A DNA stretch of 64,000 nucleotides, from assembly GCA_964648485.1 (NCBI GenBank), contig CAZYOF010000006.1, forward strand, positions 62,001 to 126,000, written 5' to 3'. A model generated the notes under the pieces. The model searched no databases. It was given only the letters and a program-made list of their open reading frames with translations, and was not told the DNA's origin. Below are positions 1 to 8,494 of this stretch, one piece after another (within the stretch, counting starts at the first letter, position 1; each line of letters begins with the position of its first letter). The stretch comes from DAIOEK01 sp964648485 (lineage in GTDB: Bacteria; Chloroflexota; Anaerolineae; Anaerolineales; Anaerolineaceae). The translations under genes were made by a program, and so were the position numbers.

Positions 1-2
1 TA

Positions 3-1325
3 GCTTCACCACCAGCATTACATACAAAACTGGTAATACTTTTCAATTTATTTCGAATAACCGGGATCATTGTGATGGTTTTGGGTATCAACCGGTTCTT
101 ACAATTATTTCCTTTACAAAAAGGTTACCAACTGTTGGTTCTCATTTTATCCACTGCAGGGGGTGGTGCTGGCTGGATTCCTATCCTTTTTGGAAAAACC
201 AGTATTTCCGGGTGGGTACCTTTGGAATTCATATCTCCTGAAGGATTTGGTTTTCTGAGTGCTTACACGATTCCGCATCTGGCATTTGCCCGTGGTTTGC
301 TTTTCGGTGCCATTGCATTTTTTCTGGAAGGAATGTCATTCTGGCAAATCCATGGCAATAAAATAAATATTTCATGGATTATCTGCGGTTCAGGTTTGTT
401 CCTGATTGGCATTTTTCAGCCATTATATTGCGCGATTGCTATTTTATGGATGGGGATAATTGTCTTCATAACATTACTAAAATGGGAAATTCGACAGATG
501 TTGAAATGGAAGGATATTCTTCCATTTTTTTTAGTTTGTTTACCCTCAGTCTTATGGATTGGATATGTGTTGATTATGGGGAGGATTGATCCATACATGC
601 AGGGATGGAATAAACAGAACATCGTCCTGTCACCGCCAATAGGCGTATATTTATTATCCTATGGAGTATTTTACCTTTTTTTGATTGTAAATTTCAGCAA
701 AGTACGCGTAGCCATATCAACTACACAGGAAATATTCGTTATCATACTGCTGGTAATTATCCCTGTTCTGATACATATACCTTTCAATTTGCAAAGAAGA
801 TTATCAGAAGGATTATGGTTATCATTATTAATACTGATAGCGCTGTTGATTCAAAACACAAAAAAACCTATCGGGCAAATTATAAAAACTGCTCTAATCA
901 TTCTCACCATTCCATCCAGCATCATACTGATCATTATGGGAATTCAAACCGCAAAAAAACCATCTGCACCGGTATTTGTCAGAGCAGATTATATTAATGT
1001 TTATCAAAAAGCAGGTGAGATCAGTGGAACCGGAAATTTCCTGACATCTTTCCGTGTAGGAAATGAAATTACCGCCTGGGCACCTGTCAGAGTTTCGCTG
1101 GGGCAGGGTCCGGAGACAATATATTACAAAAAATTTGAAAATATGTATGATAGCTATATAAATGGAATGACCGACCTTACTACCAGGCTTACCTGGATGG
1201 ATCTATACAACATCCGATATGCGATAATTGACCAGTCAGAAATCAACAATCTGAACGATGAAAAAACCTACGGCAAGGCAGTATATTCAAGTGGAAATTT
1301 GAAAATCATGGAGATTATCAGGTGA
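3..1325 (+). CDS. Polytopic membrane protein, 5' end cut by the window
   Basis: The reading frame is open to the left edge. The first possible start inside the window is a GTG at 72, but about 23 upstream codons also read as hydrophobic membrane sequence, so the gene probably begins before the window. The visible part has about ten membrane segments and ends in a roughly 120-residue soluble domain that closes with an 'NIRYAIID' segment. This layout resembles GT-C-type glycosyltransferase-like membrane proteins, whose C-terminal domain faces outward, but I see no diagnostic catalytic motif. The stop overlaps the start of the next gene, so the two are probably translated together. Its job is unknown; envelope polysaccharide work is a guess from its YfhO-type neighbour. 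Confidence 0.75.
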   Translation, partial: ASPPALHTKLVILFNLFRITGIIVMVLGINRFLQLFPLQKGYQLLVLILSTAGGGAGWIPILFGKTSISGWVPLEFISPEGFGFLSAYTIPHLAFARGLLFGAIAFFLEGMSFWQIHGNKINISWIICGSGLFLIGIFQPLYCAIAILWMGIIVFITLLKWEIRQMLKWKDILPFFLVCLPSVLWIGYVLIMGRIDPYMQGWNKQNIVLSPPIGVYLLSYGVFYLFLIVNFSKVRVAISTTQEIFVIILLVIIPVLIHIPFNLQRRLSEGLWLSLLILIALLIQNTKKPIGQIIKTALIILTIPSSIILIIMGIQTAKKPSAPVFVRADYINVYQKAGEISGTGNFLTSFRVGNEITAWAPVRVSLGQGPETIYYKKFENMYDSYINGMTDLTTRLTWMDLYNIRYAIIDQSEINNLNDEKTYGKAVYSSGNLKIMEIIR

Positions 1326-3670
1326 TGGCCAGCATTATTACAAAATGGATACACCGTCACTCTGCATTTTTACTTCAAATTCCCGGACCCGCGGTCCTGA
1401 TTGGAAAGATCCTTCTGAGGGGAGAAGTAATTTATTGGGGAACCGCCTACATGCAATTTTTGCCCTGGCGTTATGGTGCCTGGGAAATGATTATAAAAGG
1501 AATTTTCCCGCTCTGGAATCCACAAAACGGAATGGGGGCTCCGCTCCTGGCTAACTACCAGACTGCATTTTTTTACCCCCCCAATTTACTTATCTGGTTA
1601 GGTGCTATGCTGGATGGCTTAACTGGAATTGCATTTGTACAAACTTTATTGGTGATGCTTCACCTGATTCTCGGTGGGATTGGGATGGTTCTTCTGACAA
1701 GGTCGCTGGGAATGTCAAAGACCGCCCAAACTATATCCGGGATCGTTTTTGGAATGACCAGCTATGCGGTTGCACGAGCAAGTTTTTTAAGCATGAATGC
1801 TGCGATTGCATGGATTCCGTTTCAATTGTGGACAAGTTATAACTTTATTTGCGAAATTTCCCGGGATGATACCCGGGATGAAAAAAAATTATTAATATTC
1901 CATACGATATTTTTGATTTTGCAACTTTTATCAGGGCATGCACAAATCACATGGTATACACAGATTTTAATAACTTTATGGATTGGGCTGTGGTTGTTAC
2001 AAAAAAAATCAAAAAAGTTTTTCCGCAGAGCTTTACCTCTGGGTTTTTCTATGATGTCTGCCGTGTTAATTTGCGCGGTTCAACTCATCCCAACGGCTGA
2101 ATATTTGCTCCAATCACAACGCGCAGATGCTGTAACTTTTGATTATGCCGTAAATTATTCTTTTTGGGGTTGGCGTATTCTGACACTTTTTTCACCAAAT
2201 CTCTTCGGAAATCCCGGAAGTGGTACTTATTGGGTCAGCGCAGATAATTATTGGGAAGATGCCATTTATTATGGTTTTTTACCCATTTTACTTACGCTAG
2301 TGGTCGTCATCATTAATCTAAAAGCTTCCCGTTTGATAAATTCTAACACTCGAAAAACTATTTATTTCTTTAGCGGAACCGCTGTCATCGGTTTCATCTT
2401 TGCCCTTGGAAAGAATACTGCCATTTTTCCTTTTTTCTATCATTACATTCCCACTTTTGATTTGTTTCAGGCACCAACCAGGTTCAATTTATATCTAGCA
2501 GTTAGCGGGGCAGTTCTTACCGGATATGGGTTTGATCATTGGAAAAAACCGGTAGGACGATGGTTATATTGGTCAAGATTAGGTGCCATGGCTGGTGCGG
2601 GTGCTGTTGTCACATCACTGGTGGCAAAAATAATTTTTGTAGGTAGGATTCAAGAAACTTATTTGTCGGGTGCAATTGAAACAAGCATCCTTTTCCTTGT
2701 AGCTGTGTTATTGAACCTGACATTTGCTGAAAATGGAACCAGAAAATGGCTTTGGCAAGCTGCAGTGATTCTGGCAGTGCTGGCAGATCTTCTTTATGCA
2801 GGCTGGTTTAGCAACCCCGGGATCAAGATAACCCAGGAAAACCTGGAAAAACAAGCTGGATGGTATCCTTTTGGTAACAGCAGGGTTTGGCTTCCAACGG
2901 CGGATGAATCCATTCTTAAGTTCAATAAATTCTTCAGATTTGATTCTTTTCATCTACCCCTAAAAGGAGATCATCTATTAGATGTATTTTTGCCAAACAC
3001 CAACCTGTTTTTCGGTAAATATGCGATTAATAACTACGATCCATTTGTGCCTTCACGATTTTCAAGATTTCAATCAGATATTCTTGAAACATTGGAATTG
3101 AGTAAACCAGATCCATTGGCATTTTTGAATATAGGTATGGTTCAGAGAACCGATCTGGCTGGGGGAAAGCTATATCATTTTGCAATTGAAGGTGCACAAA
3201 GGTATCACTTTATTAATTGTGCGGATTTTTCAATAAACGAGGAAGAATCTCTATCTAAAACAAAAAACCTATTTATGAATGATGAATTCTTAGAAAAGGT
3301 CATCATTGATGGCGGGATGGAACCTACCTCCACAGATTGCAGGAATAGTGAAAGTAATTTTTCGTTTCAAGTAATGGAAGACCGGCCGAATTATCAAAAA
3401 TTGATTACCAATACAGATATTTCAGGATGGCTTATGCAAATGGATACCTGGTATCCGGGATGGAAGGTAAAAATAGATGGAATCTCTTCGGAATTACTGC
3501 GAACAGATTACCTTTTCAGAGGTGTGAAAATACCCCCCGGAGAACATATGATCGAATTTATATATCAACCAGGATCATTCATTGCAGGATTAATCATTTC
3601 GATCCTTGGTTTGTTTGCATTTCTGATGTGGATAATTTGCAATTTTCACTGGAGAAAACATTATGAATGA
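1322..3670 (+). CDS. YfhO-family membrane protein
   Basis: This 782-residue protein has many membrane segments and a C-terminal extracytoplasmic beta-rich domain. Two family signatures are visible. Near residues 60-90 is 'WNPQNGMGAPLLANYQ' followed by FYPPN. Near the C-terminus is 'WYPGWKVKIDG', then a 'RGVKIPPGEH' turn and a final membrane helix. YfhO proteins are GT-C-like; in Bacillus one is tied to glycosylation of lipoteichoic acid, so a role in surface polymer decoration is likely. The start is the GTG at 1322 or the ATG at 1325, overlapping the preceding stop. The 3' end overlaps the MoxR gene by 8 bases, suggesting one transcript. Confidence 0.85.
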   Translation: MMASIITKWIHRHSAFLLQIPGPAVLIGKILLRGEVIYWGTAYMQFLPWRYGAWEMIIKGIFPLWNPQNGMGAPLLANYQTAFFYPPNLLIWLGAMLDGLTGIAFVQTLLVMLHLILGGIGMVLLTRSLGMSKTAQTISGIVFGMTSYAVARASFLSMNAAIAWIPFQLWTSYNFICEISRDDTRDEKKLLIFHTIFLILQLLSGHAQITWYTQILITLWIGLWLLQKKSKKFFRRALPLGFSMMSAVLICAVQLIPTAEYLLQSQRADAVTFDYAVNYSFWGWRILTLFSPNLFGNPGSGTYWVSADNYWEDAIYYGFLPILLTLVVVIINLKASRLINSNTRKTIYFFSGTAVIGFIFALGKNTAIFPFFYHYIPTFDLFQAPTRFNLYLAVSGAVLTGYGFDHWKKPVGRWLYWSRLGAMAGAGAVVTSLVAKIIFVGRIQETYLSGAIETSILFLVAVLLNLTFAENGTRKWLWQAAVILAVLADLLYAGWFSNPGIKITQENLEKQAGWYPFGNSRVWLPTADESILKFNKFFRFDSFHLPLKGDHLLDVFLPNTNLFFGKYAINNYDPFVPSRFSRFQSDILETLELSKPDPLAFLNIGMVQRTDLAGGKLYHFAIEGAQRYHFINCADFSINEEESLSKTKNLFMNDEFLEKVIIDGGMEPTSTDCRNSESNFSFQVMEDRPNYQKLITNTDISGWLMQMDTWYPGWKVKIDGISSELLRTDYLFRGVKIPPGEHMIEFIYQPGSFIAGLIISILGLFAFLMWIICNFHWRKHYE

Positions 3671-4628
3671 ACAATCGTTATCAATAGAAAGTTTTTACCA
3701 AGAGATTCAGAAAAATATTTCCCGGGTGATCATCGGTAAAGATCAAGCGATTCAACTTATCACAATAGGATTATTATCGCAGGGTCATATTTTGATTGAA
3801 GATGTGCCTGGAGTTGGAAAAACGATACTTGCACGAAGTCTTGCAAAAATTCTTGGGTGCAGCTTTAAACGAATTCAATTTACTCCAGATATGCTACCCT
3901 CTGATATTGTGGGGGTATCCATCTACAACCAAAAAGAACAGGTATTTGAATTTCGTCCCGGACCCGTAATGACTCAAATATTATTGGCAGACGAAATTAA
4001 TAGGGCAACACCCAAAACACAGTCTGCATTATTAGAAGCCATGGAAGAAAAACAAATCACAGTGGATGGTGTCAGTCATTCCCTGCCCATTCCTTTCATG
4101 GTTCTTGCTACACAGAATCCAATTGAGTATGAAGGTACATTTCCACTGCCTGAAGCTCAATTAGACCGGTTCTTGATGAAGGTCCAACTTGGTTATCCGA
4201 CCACAGGTGATGAGATACGGATCATGGAATCACAGAAGATCACGCATCCAATCAGCGAACTAGACAAAGTGATATCTCAACAAGAACTATCTGTAGCACA
4301 GGAATCAGTAAAAGAGGTTTTTGTATCAGATTCGATCATGAAATATATCGCTGATCTTATTCACATCACCCGGAATCATGAAGATATTTACCTGGGAGCA
4401 AGTCCCAGGGGCAGCCTTGGATTGTATCGATCATCCCAATCCAGAGCTGCAATCCATGGCAGAGATTTCGTGTTACCAGAAGATATTCGCTCCCTTTTTG
4501 TTCCGCTTCTGAGTCACAGGATTGTGATCAGTCCAAAGGGACGGATAGCTCATCTGACACCGGAACAGATCCTTCACGAGATTATTTCCAGCACACCTGT
4601 ACCGGGGGATGTATCGTTCAAGAAGTAG
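3663..4628 (+). CDS. MoxR-family AAA+ ATPase
   Basis: This 321-residue cytoplasmic ATPase has a Walker A GVGKT at residues 50-54 and a Walker B ending in D110-E111 followed by INRA. A sensor segment 'VLATQNPIEYEGTFPLPEAQ' is typical of the MoxR family. These chaperone-like ATPases usually work with von Willebrand A or DUF58 proteins to mature or insert metal cofactors or assemble complexes. The DUF58 gene starts 3 bases after this stop, the standard MoxR-DUF58 pairing. The ATG at 3663 lies inside the upstream gene. The substrate is not evident; the neighbouring membrane proteins are candidates. Confidence 0.93.
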   Translation: MNEQSLSIESFYQEIQKNISRVIIGKDQAIQLITIGLLSQGHILIEDVPGVGKTILARSLAKILGCSFKRIQFTPDMLPSDIVGVSIYNQKEQVFEFRPGPVMTQILLADEINRATPKTQSALLEAMEEKQITVDGVSHSLPIPFMVLATQNPIEYEGTFPLPEAQLDRFLMKVQLGYPTTGDEIRIMESQKITHPISELDKVISQQELSVAQESVKEVFVSDSIMKYIADLIHITRNHEDIYLGASPRGSLGLYRSSQSRAAIHGRDFVLPEDIRSLFVPLLSHRIVISPKGRIAHLTPEQILHEIISSTPVPGDVSFKK

Positions 4629-4631
4629 ATT

Positions 4632-5894
4632 ATGAAAATTGGACGTTCTTTTTGGACTGTGATGGCTGTTGTTGCAATTACATCCGCAGCATCCATTTTC
4701 ATCAACGAATTGATGGTTTTCCGCCTTATGGTTTTATGGGTGGGAATCTTTGTTTTAAGTTTTCTTTGGACATATTTTTCTCTTCATGGTTTGAGTTTAG
4801 TAAGATTATCCAGAGATGATCGTATTGAAGCAGGCGGTTATTTACGCGAGGTGTATGAGATATATAACAATTCATTTTTATATAAAGTCTGGCTGGAAAT
4901 TGTAGACGTATCGATGATACCATTTTCTGCAAATTCAAGAGTTCTCACTCGAATCGGCAGATCTGAAAAACGAAGTTTTATCACCTATATCCAGGTATTT
5001 AAAAGAGGATTTTACAAACTGGGTCCAACCATTATCAGGTCCGGAGATTTATTAGGCATTTTTCAACGGGAGATCCAAATAGAAGCACAGCAAAATATTT
5101 TAGTCACCCCATTAATCCTTGATATCGATGATTTGGATGAACCATCCGGATTCTTACCTGGTGGTAAGCCGATTTCAAGGAAAACAAATGAAATTACCCC
5201 GTTTGCAGCAGGCATTGATGAATATCATCCGGGTGAACCACTTAATAAAATTCACTGGCTTTCTACCGCCCGGATGAACAAACTGATCATAAAAGAATTT
5301 GATTATGATCCGCAGGCAAATGTATTCATCATCGTCGATATGGCAGCTGATGTTCAATGGGATTCCATACAAGAATTAATTCCTAAAAAATACTGGATGA
5401 TGGATTTTCGATCCCCCAGGGAAATCGTACCATCTTCCATGGATTACCTTTGTGCCATTGCTGCCTCTCTGACAAATTATTACATCCATCGAAACTATAA
5501 TGTTGGCCTGATTTCCAGAGATCAGGACTGGCAATTACTGGCTGCAGAGAGAGGAGAAAGACAATTAATTAAAGTCCTGGAAACACTGGCGATTTCCGAA
5601 GGGAAGGGCGATATATCTTTGGCATCTGTCGTTAAATTTCAATTACATTCATTACCTCGAGGTTCTTACGTCTGGTTGGTTACTCCCAGATTGTCTCAAG
5701 AGGTGCTAACTACCGCAGAGTTGATCCGGATGAGGGGAATGCATATCCAAATAGCTGCATTGGATGAAAGATCATTTGGGAAAATAATTACTACCGATGA
5801 AACCGAACGGGAAAATATTGCAGATAGTAGTATTCGGTGGATTCCCTTTTCAAAAGATATCGAAGAAGTTGCATCAGCATTACAAAGTAAATAG
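4632..5894 (+). CDS. DUF58 domain protein, partner of the MoxR ATPase
   Basis: The protein has 420 residues. Two membrane helices occupy residues 8-50, so most of it is probably anchored in the cytoplasmic membrane. The DUF58 signature is present as 'IDEYHPGEPLNKIHWLSTAR' near residues 195-215, followed by a von Willebrand A-like 'VFIIVDMAADVQW' strand. DUF58 proteins are the usual partners of MoxR ATPases. The gene is last in the four-gene run; 156 bases separate it from the separately promoted mreB. There is no transglutaminase gene, which often follows in other bacteria. Confidence 0.9.
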   Translation: MKIGRSFWTVMAVVAITSAASIFINELMVFRLMVLWVGIFVLSFLWTYFSLHGLSLVRLSRDDRIEAGGYLREVYEIYNNSFLYKVWLEIVDVSMIPFSANSRVLTRIGRSEKRSFITYIQVFKRGFYKLGPTIIRSGDLLGIFQREIQIEAQQNILVTPLILDIDDLDEPSGFLPGGKPISRKTNEITPFAAGIDEYHPGEPLNKIHWLSTARMNKLIIKEFDYDPQANVFIIVDMAADVQWDSIQELIPKKYWMMDFRSPREIVPSSMDYLCAIAASLTNYYIHRNYNVGLISRDQDWQLLAAERGERQLIKVLETLAISEGKGDISLASVVKFQLHSLPRGSYVWLVTPRLSQEVLTTAELIRMRGMHIQIAALDERSFGKIITTDETERENIADSSIRWIPFSKDIEEVASALQSK

Positions 5895-5993
5895 TCCCTA
5901 AATCAATGGAAAAAATTGCCAGAATTCAATATGATATAGAAAAACAGACAATTAGTTAAAATAGAATTAAGTGTATGTTGACCTGTTTGCATA

Positions 5994-6002
5994 TGGTATA
6001 AT
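5994..6002 (+). promoter_or_regulatory. Extended -10 promoter for the mreB cluster
   Basis: The sequence TGGTATAAT fits an extended -10 element (TGn plus a perfect TATAAT). A TTGACC lies upstream at 5978, but only 13 bases separate it from the -10 box, so the extended motif probably does the work. Transcription would begin near 6009, about 40 bases before the TTG start of mreB. The rest of the 5895-6050 gap shows nothing else recognisable. Confidence 0.6.
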
Positions 6003-6050
6003 CCGGCGAGTATTGCCGCATAACATCAAGGATTTTCTGAGGAGCAACCT

Positions 6051-7115
6051 TTGGCATTTAATCCCCTCAATTGGTTTCTGGGGTTTTTCTCACTCGATAT
6101 TGGCATCGACCTGGGTACAGCAAATACTCTGGTTAATGTTAGGGGTAAAGGCATTGTTGTTAATGAGCCATCCTGGGTAGCCATCGAAAAACGTACTCGT
6201 AAACCTCAAAGAGTTGGTTTACAGGCGAAAGAGATGGTAGGGCGAACACCACAAAATGTTTTAGCTATTCGCCCGATGCGAGATGGAGTCATATCAGAGT
6301 TCGAAATAACCCAGGCAATGCTTGAGTATTTCATTTATAAAGCGCATCAGCAAAGTATTGTGCCCTTACCCAAACCGCGTGTCGTGGTCGGTATTCCTTC
6401 CGGTGCCACCGAGGTCGAGAAACGCGCGGTTTATGATGCTGCCATGGCAGCCGGGGCAAGGGAAGTTTATCTGATTGAAGAACCATCTGCTGCAGCGCTC
6501 GGAGCCGGATTGCCAGTTCTTGATATTCGTGGCTCCATGATTGTGGATATTGGTGGTGGGACGACTGAAGTTGCTGTTATTTCGATGGGCGGGGTAGTTG
6601 TTTCCAGGTCACTGCGCGTTGCCGGTGATGAAATGGATCAGGATATCATTGCGTATTTACGAAACAAGTACAATCTGCTCATAGGAGAATTAATGGCTGA
6701 ACAGGTTAAGATAGCTATTGGTTCAGCATATCCACTCCAAACTGAAAAAACTATGACGATTCGCGGCAGGAACCTGGTGACTGGACTACCGGAATCACTT
6801 GAAATATCTTCAGTTGAAATTCGCGAAGCGCTATCAAATTCCATCAGGGTGATTATTGATACCATCAAAGACGCTTTGGATGAAGTTCCACCAGAGATTG
6901 TCTCAGATTTACTAGAAACCGGTGTCTGCCTTGCTGGCGGAGGAGCTCTGGTTCAAGGCTTAGCAGAACGTTTGAGTGATGAACTCAGGTTACGGGTATG
7001 GATCGCGGAAGATCCCCTTACCTGTGTGGCACGTGGCGCAGGAATGGTTCTGGAAAACCTGGATGAATTCAGTCGTTTCCTGGTGCCTGTAGAACGAAGT
7101 TCCACACGACGGTAG
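6051..7115 (+). CDS. mreB: Rod shape-determining protein MreB
   Basis: This is a bacterial actin of 354 residues that forms membrane-bound filaments and directs side-wall peptidoglycan synthesis. The phosphate 1 motif DLGTANT is at residues 20-26, the phosphate 2 motif is IVDIGGGTTEVAV, and 'CLAGGGA' lies near the C-terminus. A hydrophobic N-terminal stretch (residues 2-14) could serve as the membrane anchor. The start is TTG at 6051, supported by GAGGAG at 6039-6044. The gene leads the mreBCD-mrdA-min-rodA series. Confidence 0.96.
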   Translation: MAFNPLNWFLGFFSLDIGIDLGTANTLVNVRGKGIVVNEPSWVAIEKRTRKPQRVGLQAKEMVGRTPQNVLAIRPMRDGVISEFEITQAMLEYFIYKAHQQSIVPLPKPRVVVGIPSGATEVEKRAVYDAAMAAGAREVYLIEEPSAAALGAGLPVLDIRGSMIVDIGGGTTEVAVISMGGVVVSRSLRVAGDEMDQDIIAYLRNKYNLLIGELMAEQVKIAIGSAYPLQTEKTMTIRGRNLVTGLPESLEISSVEIREALSNSIRVIIDTIKDALDEVPPEIVSDLLETGVCLAGGGALVQGLAERLSDELRLRVWIAEDPLTCVARGAGMVLENLDEFSRFLVPVERSSTRR

Positions 7116-7147
7116 CTAAAATAGTCGTTCAGTGAATTCAGTGTGAT

Positions 7148-7993
7148 ATGAAAAGTTTTTTCCCCCGATATGCTGGCACGGGAATCCTGATCTTAGTTAT
7201 TTCAGGAGTATTATTGTTGTCATTAAGTGGTTACGTCAATCCCATTGTTAATCAATCTATGCAACCGCTGGTTAATATCCAAACCTGGATATCCACCCGA
7301 TTTACAGCGATTATGGACTTTCTAACCGTTCCGCGAGATGTAGCCAGCCTTAGACAGCGAAACCTGGAACAGGAAGCAGAAATTTCTCGTTTGCAGACAG
7401 AAATTATCCAACTCCAACAGCAAATTAATGAAAGTAAGGTTTTATACGCTTTACTCGATTTTGCCCGTGAGAACCCTGAAAATCAGTATATTGCTTGTAG
7501 CGTGATTGGACGTGACCCGAGCCCATTCTTACATTACATCATCATCAATCATGGATCTGATGACGGGATCAAACGTGGTATGCCCGTGGTAACCCAGAAT
7601 GGTCTGGTTGGAACAATTGATGCGGTTACCGCAGGCGCATCAAGGGTTTTATTAATCAATGACCCTGGATCCATAGTAAATGTAGTTCTGGAATCCAGCA
7701 ACACAGAAGTAACGATGTCTGGCTCTGTTACCGGTGAAATCGGTATTACCTTTATCCCGCAAGACCTTAAAGTATTACCCGGCGAGGTCGTATTAACATC
7801 GGGTTTAGGGGGCAGGTATCCGGCAAATATCATGGTTGGACAATTAACCAGTATTCAGCAAGAGAATAATGCGCTGTTTCAAAATGCCACCGTGCAACCG
7901 GTTGTCGATTTTGCAAATTTAAGCGTTGTTCTTGTTATCACAAATTTCCGCCCCCTTGATATTTCACCTCTTATCCCAACAACAATCCCATAA
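7148..7993 (+). CDS. mreC: Rod shape-determining protein MreC
   Basis: The 281-residue protein has one N-terminal membrane helix (about residues 10-28), a coiled coil at about 68-100 rich in Leu, Gln and Glu, and then the two beta-barrel domains typical of MreC ('VIGRDPSPFLHYIIINHGSDDGI', shown in part as the conserved region near 120-145). MreC is a periplasmic-side scaffold that links MreB filaments to the elongation penicillin-binding protein. It is followed 3 bases later by mreD. Confidence 0.94.
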   Translation: MKSFFPRYAGTGILILVISGVLLLSLSGYVNPIVNQSMQPLVNIQTWISTRFTAIMDFLTVPRDVASLRQRNLEQEAEISRLQTEIIQLQQQINESKVLYALLDFARENPENQYIACSVIGRDPSPFLHYIIINHGSDDGIKRGMPVVTQNGLVGTIDAVTAGASRVLLINDPGSIVNVVLESSNTEVTMSGSVTGEIGITFIPQDLKVLPGEVVLTSGLGGRYPANIMVGQLTSIQQENNALFQNATVQPVVDFANLSVVLVITNFRPLDISPLIPTTIP

Positions 7994-7996
7994 ACC

Positions 7997-8494
7997 GTGA
8001 TAACAATACTCGGAATCCCGATTCTGGCAATTATTGTAATATTTCAATCCGCAGTTATCAGCAGATTGAATGTTTCCTATGGTACGGCTGATTTGGTATT
8101 ATTGGTCTTACTTGCATGGGCTCTACAGGCTCCGGATAGAAAGGTTCTCTGGTGGGCTTTCACAGGTGGAATATTTGTCAGTATAATTTCGGCCACACCA
8201 TTTATTGCAATCATTCCTGGTTATCTAATGGTAACGTATATGGCATCCAGTGTAAAATTCCGGTTATGGAATATTCCTTTGATTACCATGATTCTGGCTA
8301 GTTTTATAGCAACTATATTTACCCTTAGTTTGAATTTTCTATCTATTAATATCTTTAAAGCCAGCCTGCCATTTGCGGAAAGTTTTGTCAAAGTCGTTTT
8401 ACCGAGTTGTGCATTAAACATGTTTTTTGGTATACCAATCTTCCTAATCATAAAAGACATTGTCGATTCAGTTTATCCGGTTGAAACTATATGA
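7997..8494 (+). CDS. mreD: Rod shape-determining protein MreD
   Basis: A 165-residue integral membrane protein with about five hydrophobic helices and little soluble sequence. Length, topology and position directly after mreC identify it, since MreD is poorly conserved in sequence. It starts with GTG at 7997. The last four bases overlap the ATG of the penicillin-binding protein gene (ATGA arrangement), implying translational coupling. Confidence 0.88.
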   Translation: MITILGIPILAIIVIFQSAVISRLNVSYGTADLVLLVLLAWALQAPDRKVLWWAFTGGIFVSIISATPFIAIIPGYLMVTYMASSVKFRLWNIPLITMILASFIATIFTLSLNFLSINIFKASLPFAESFVKVVLPSCALNMFFGIPIFLIIKDIVDSVYPVETI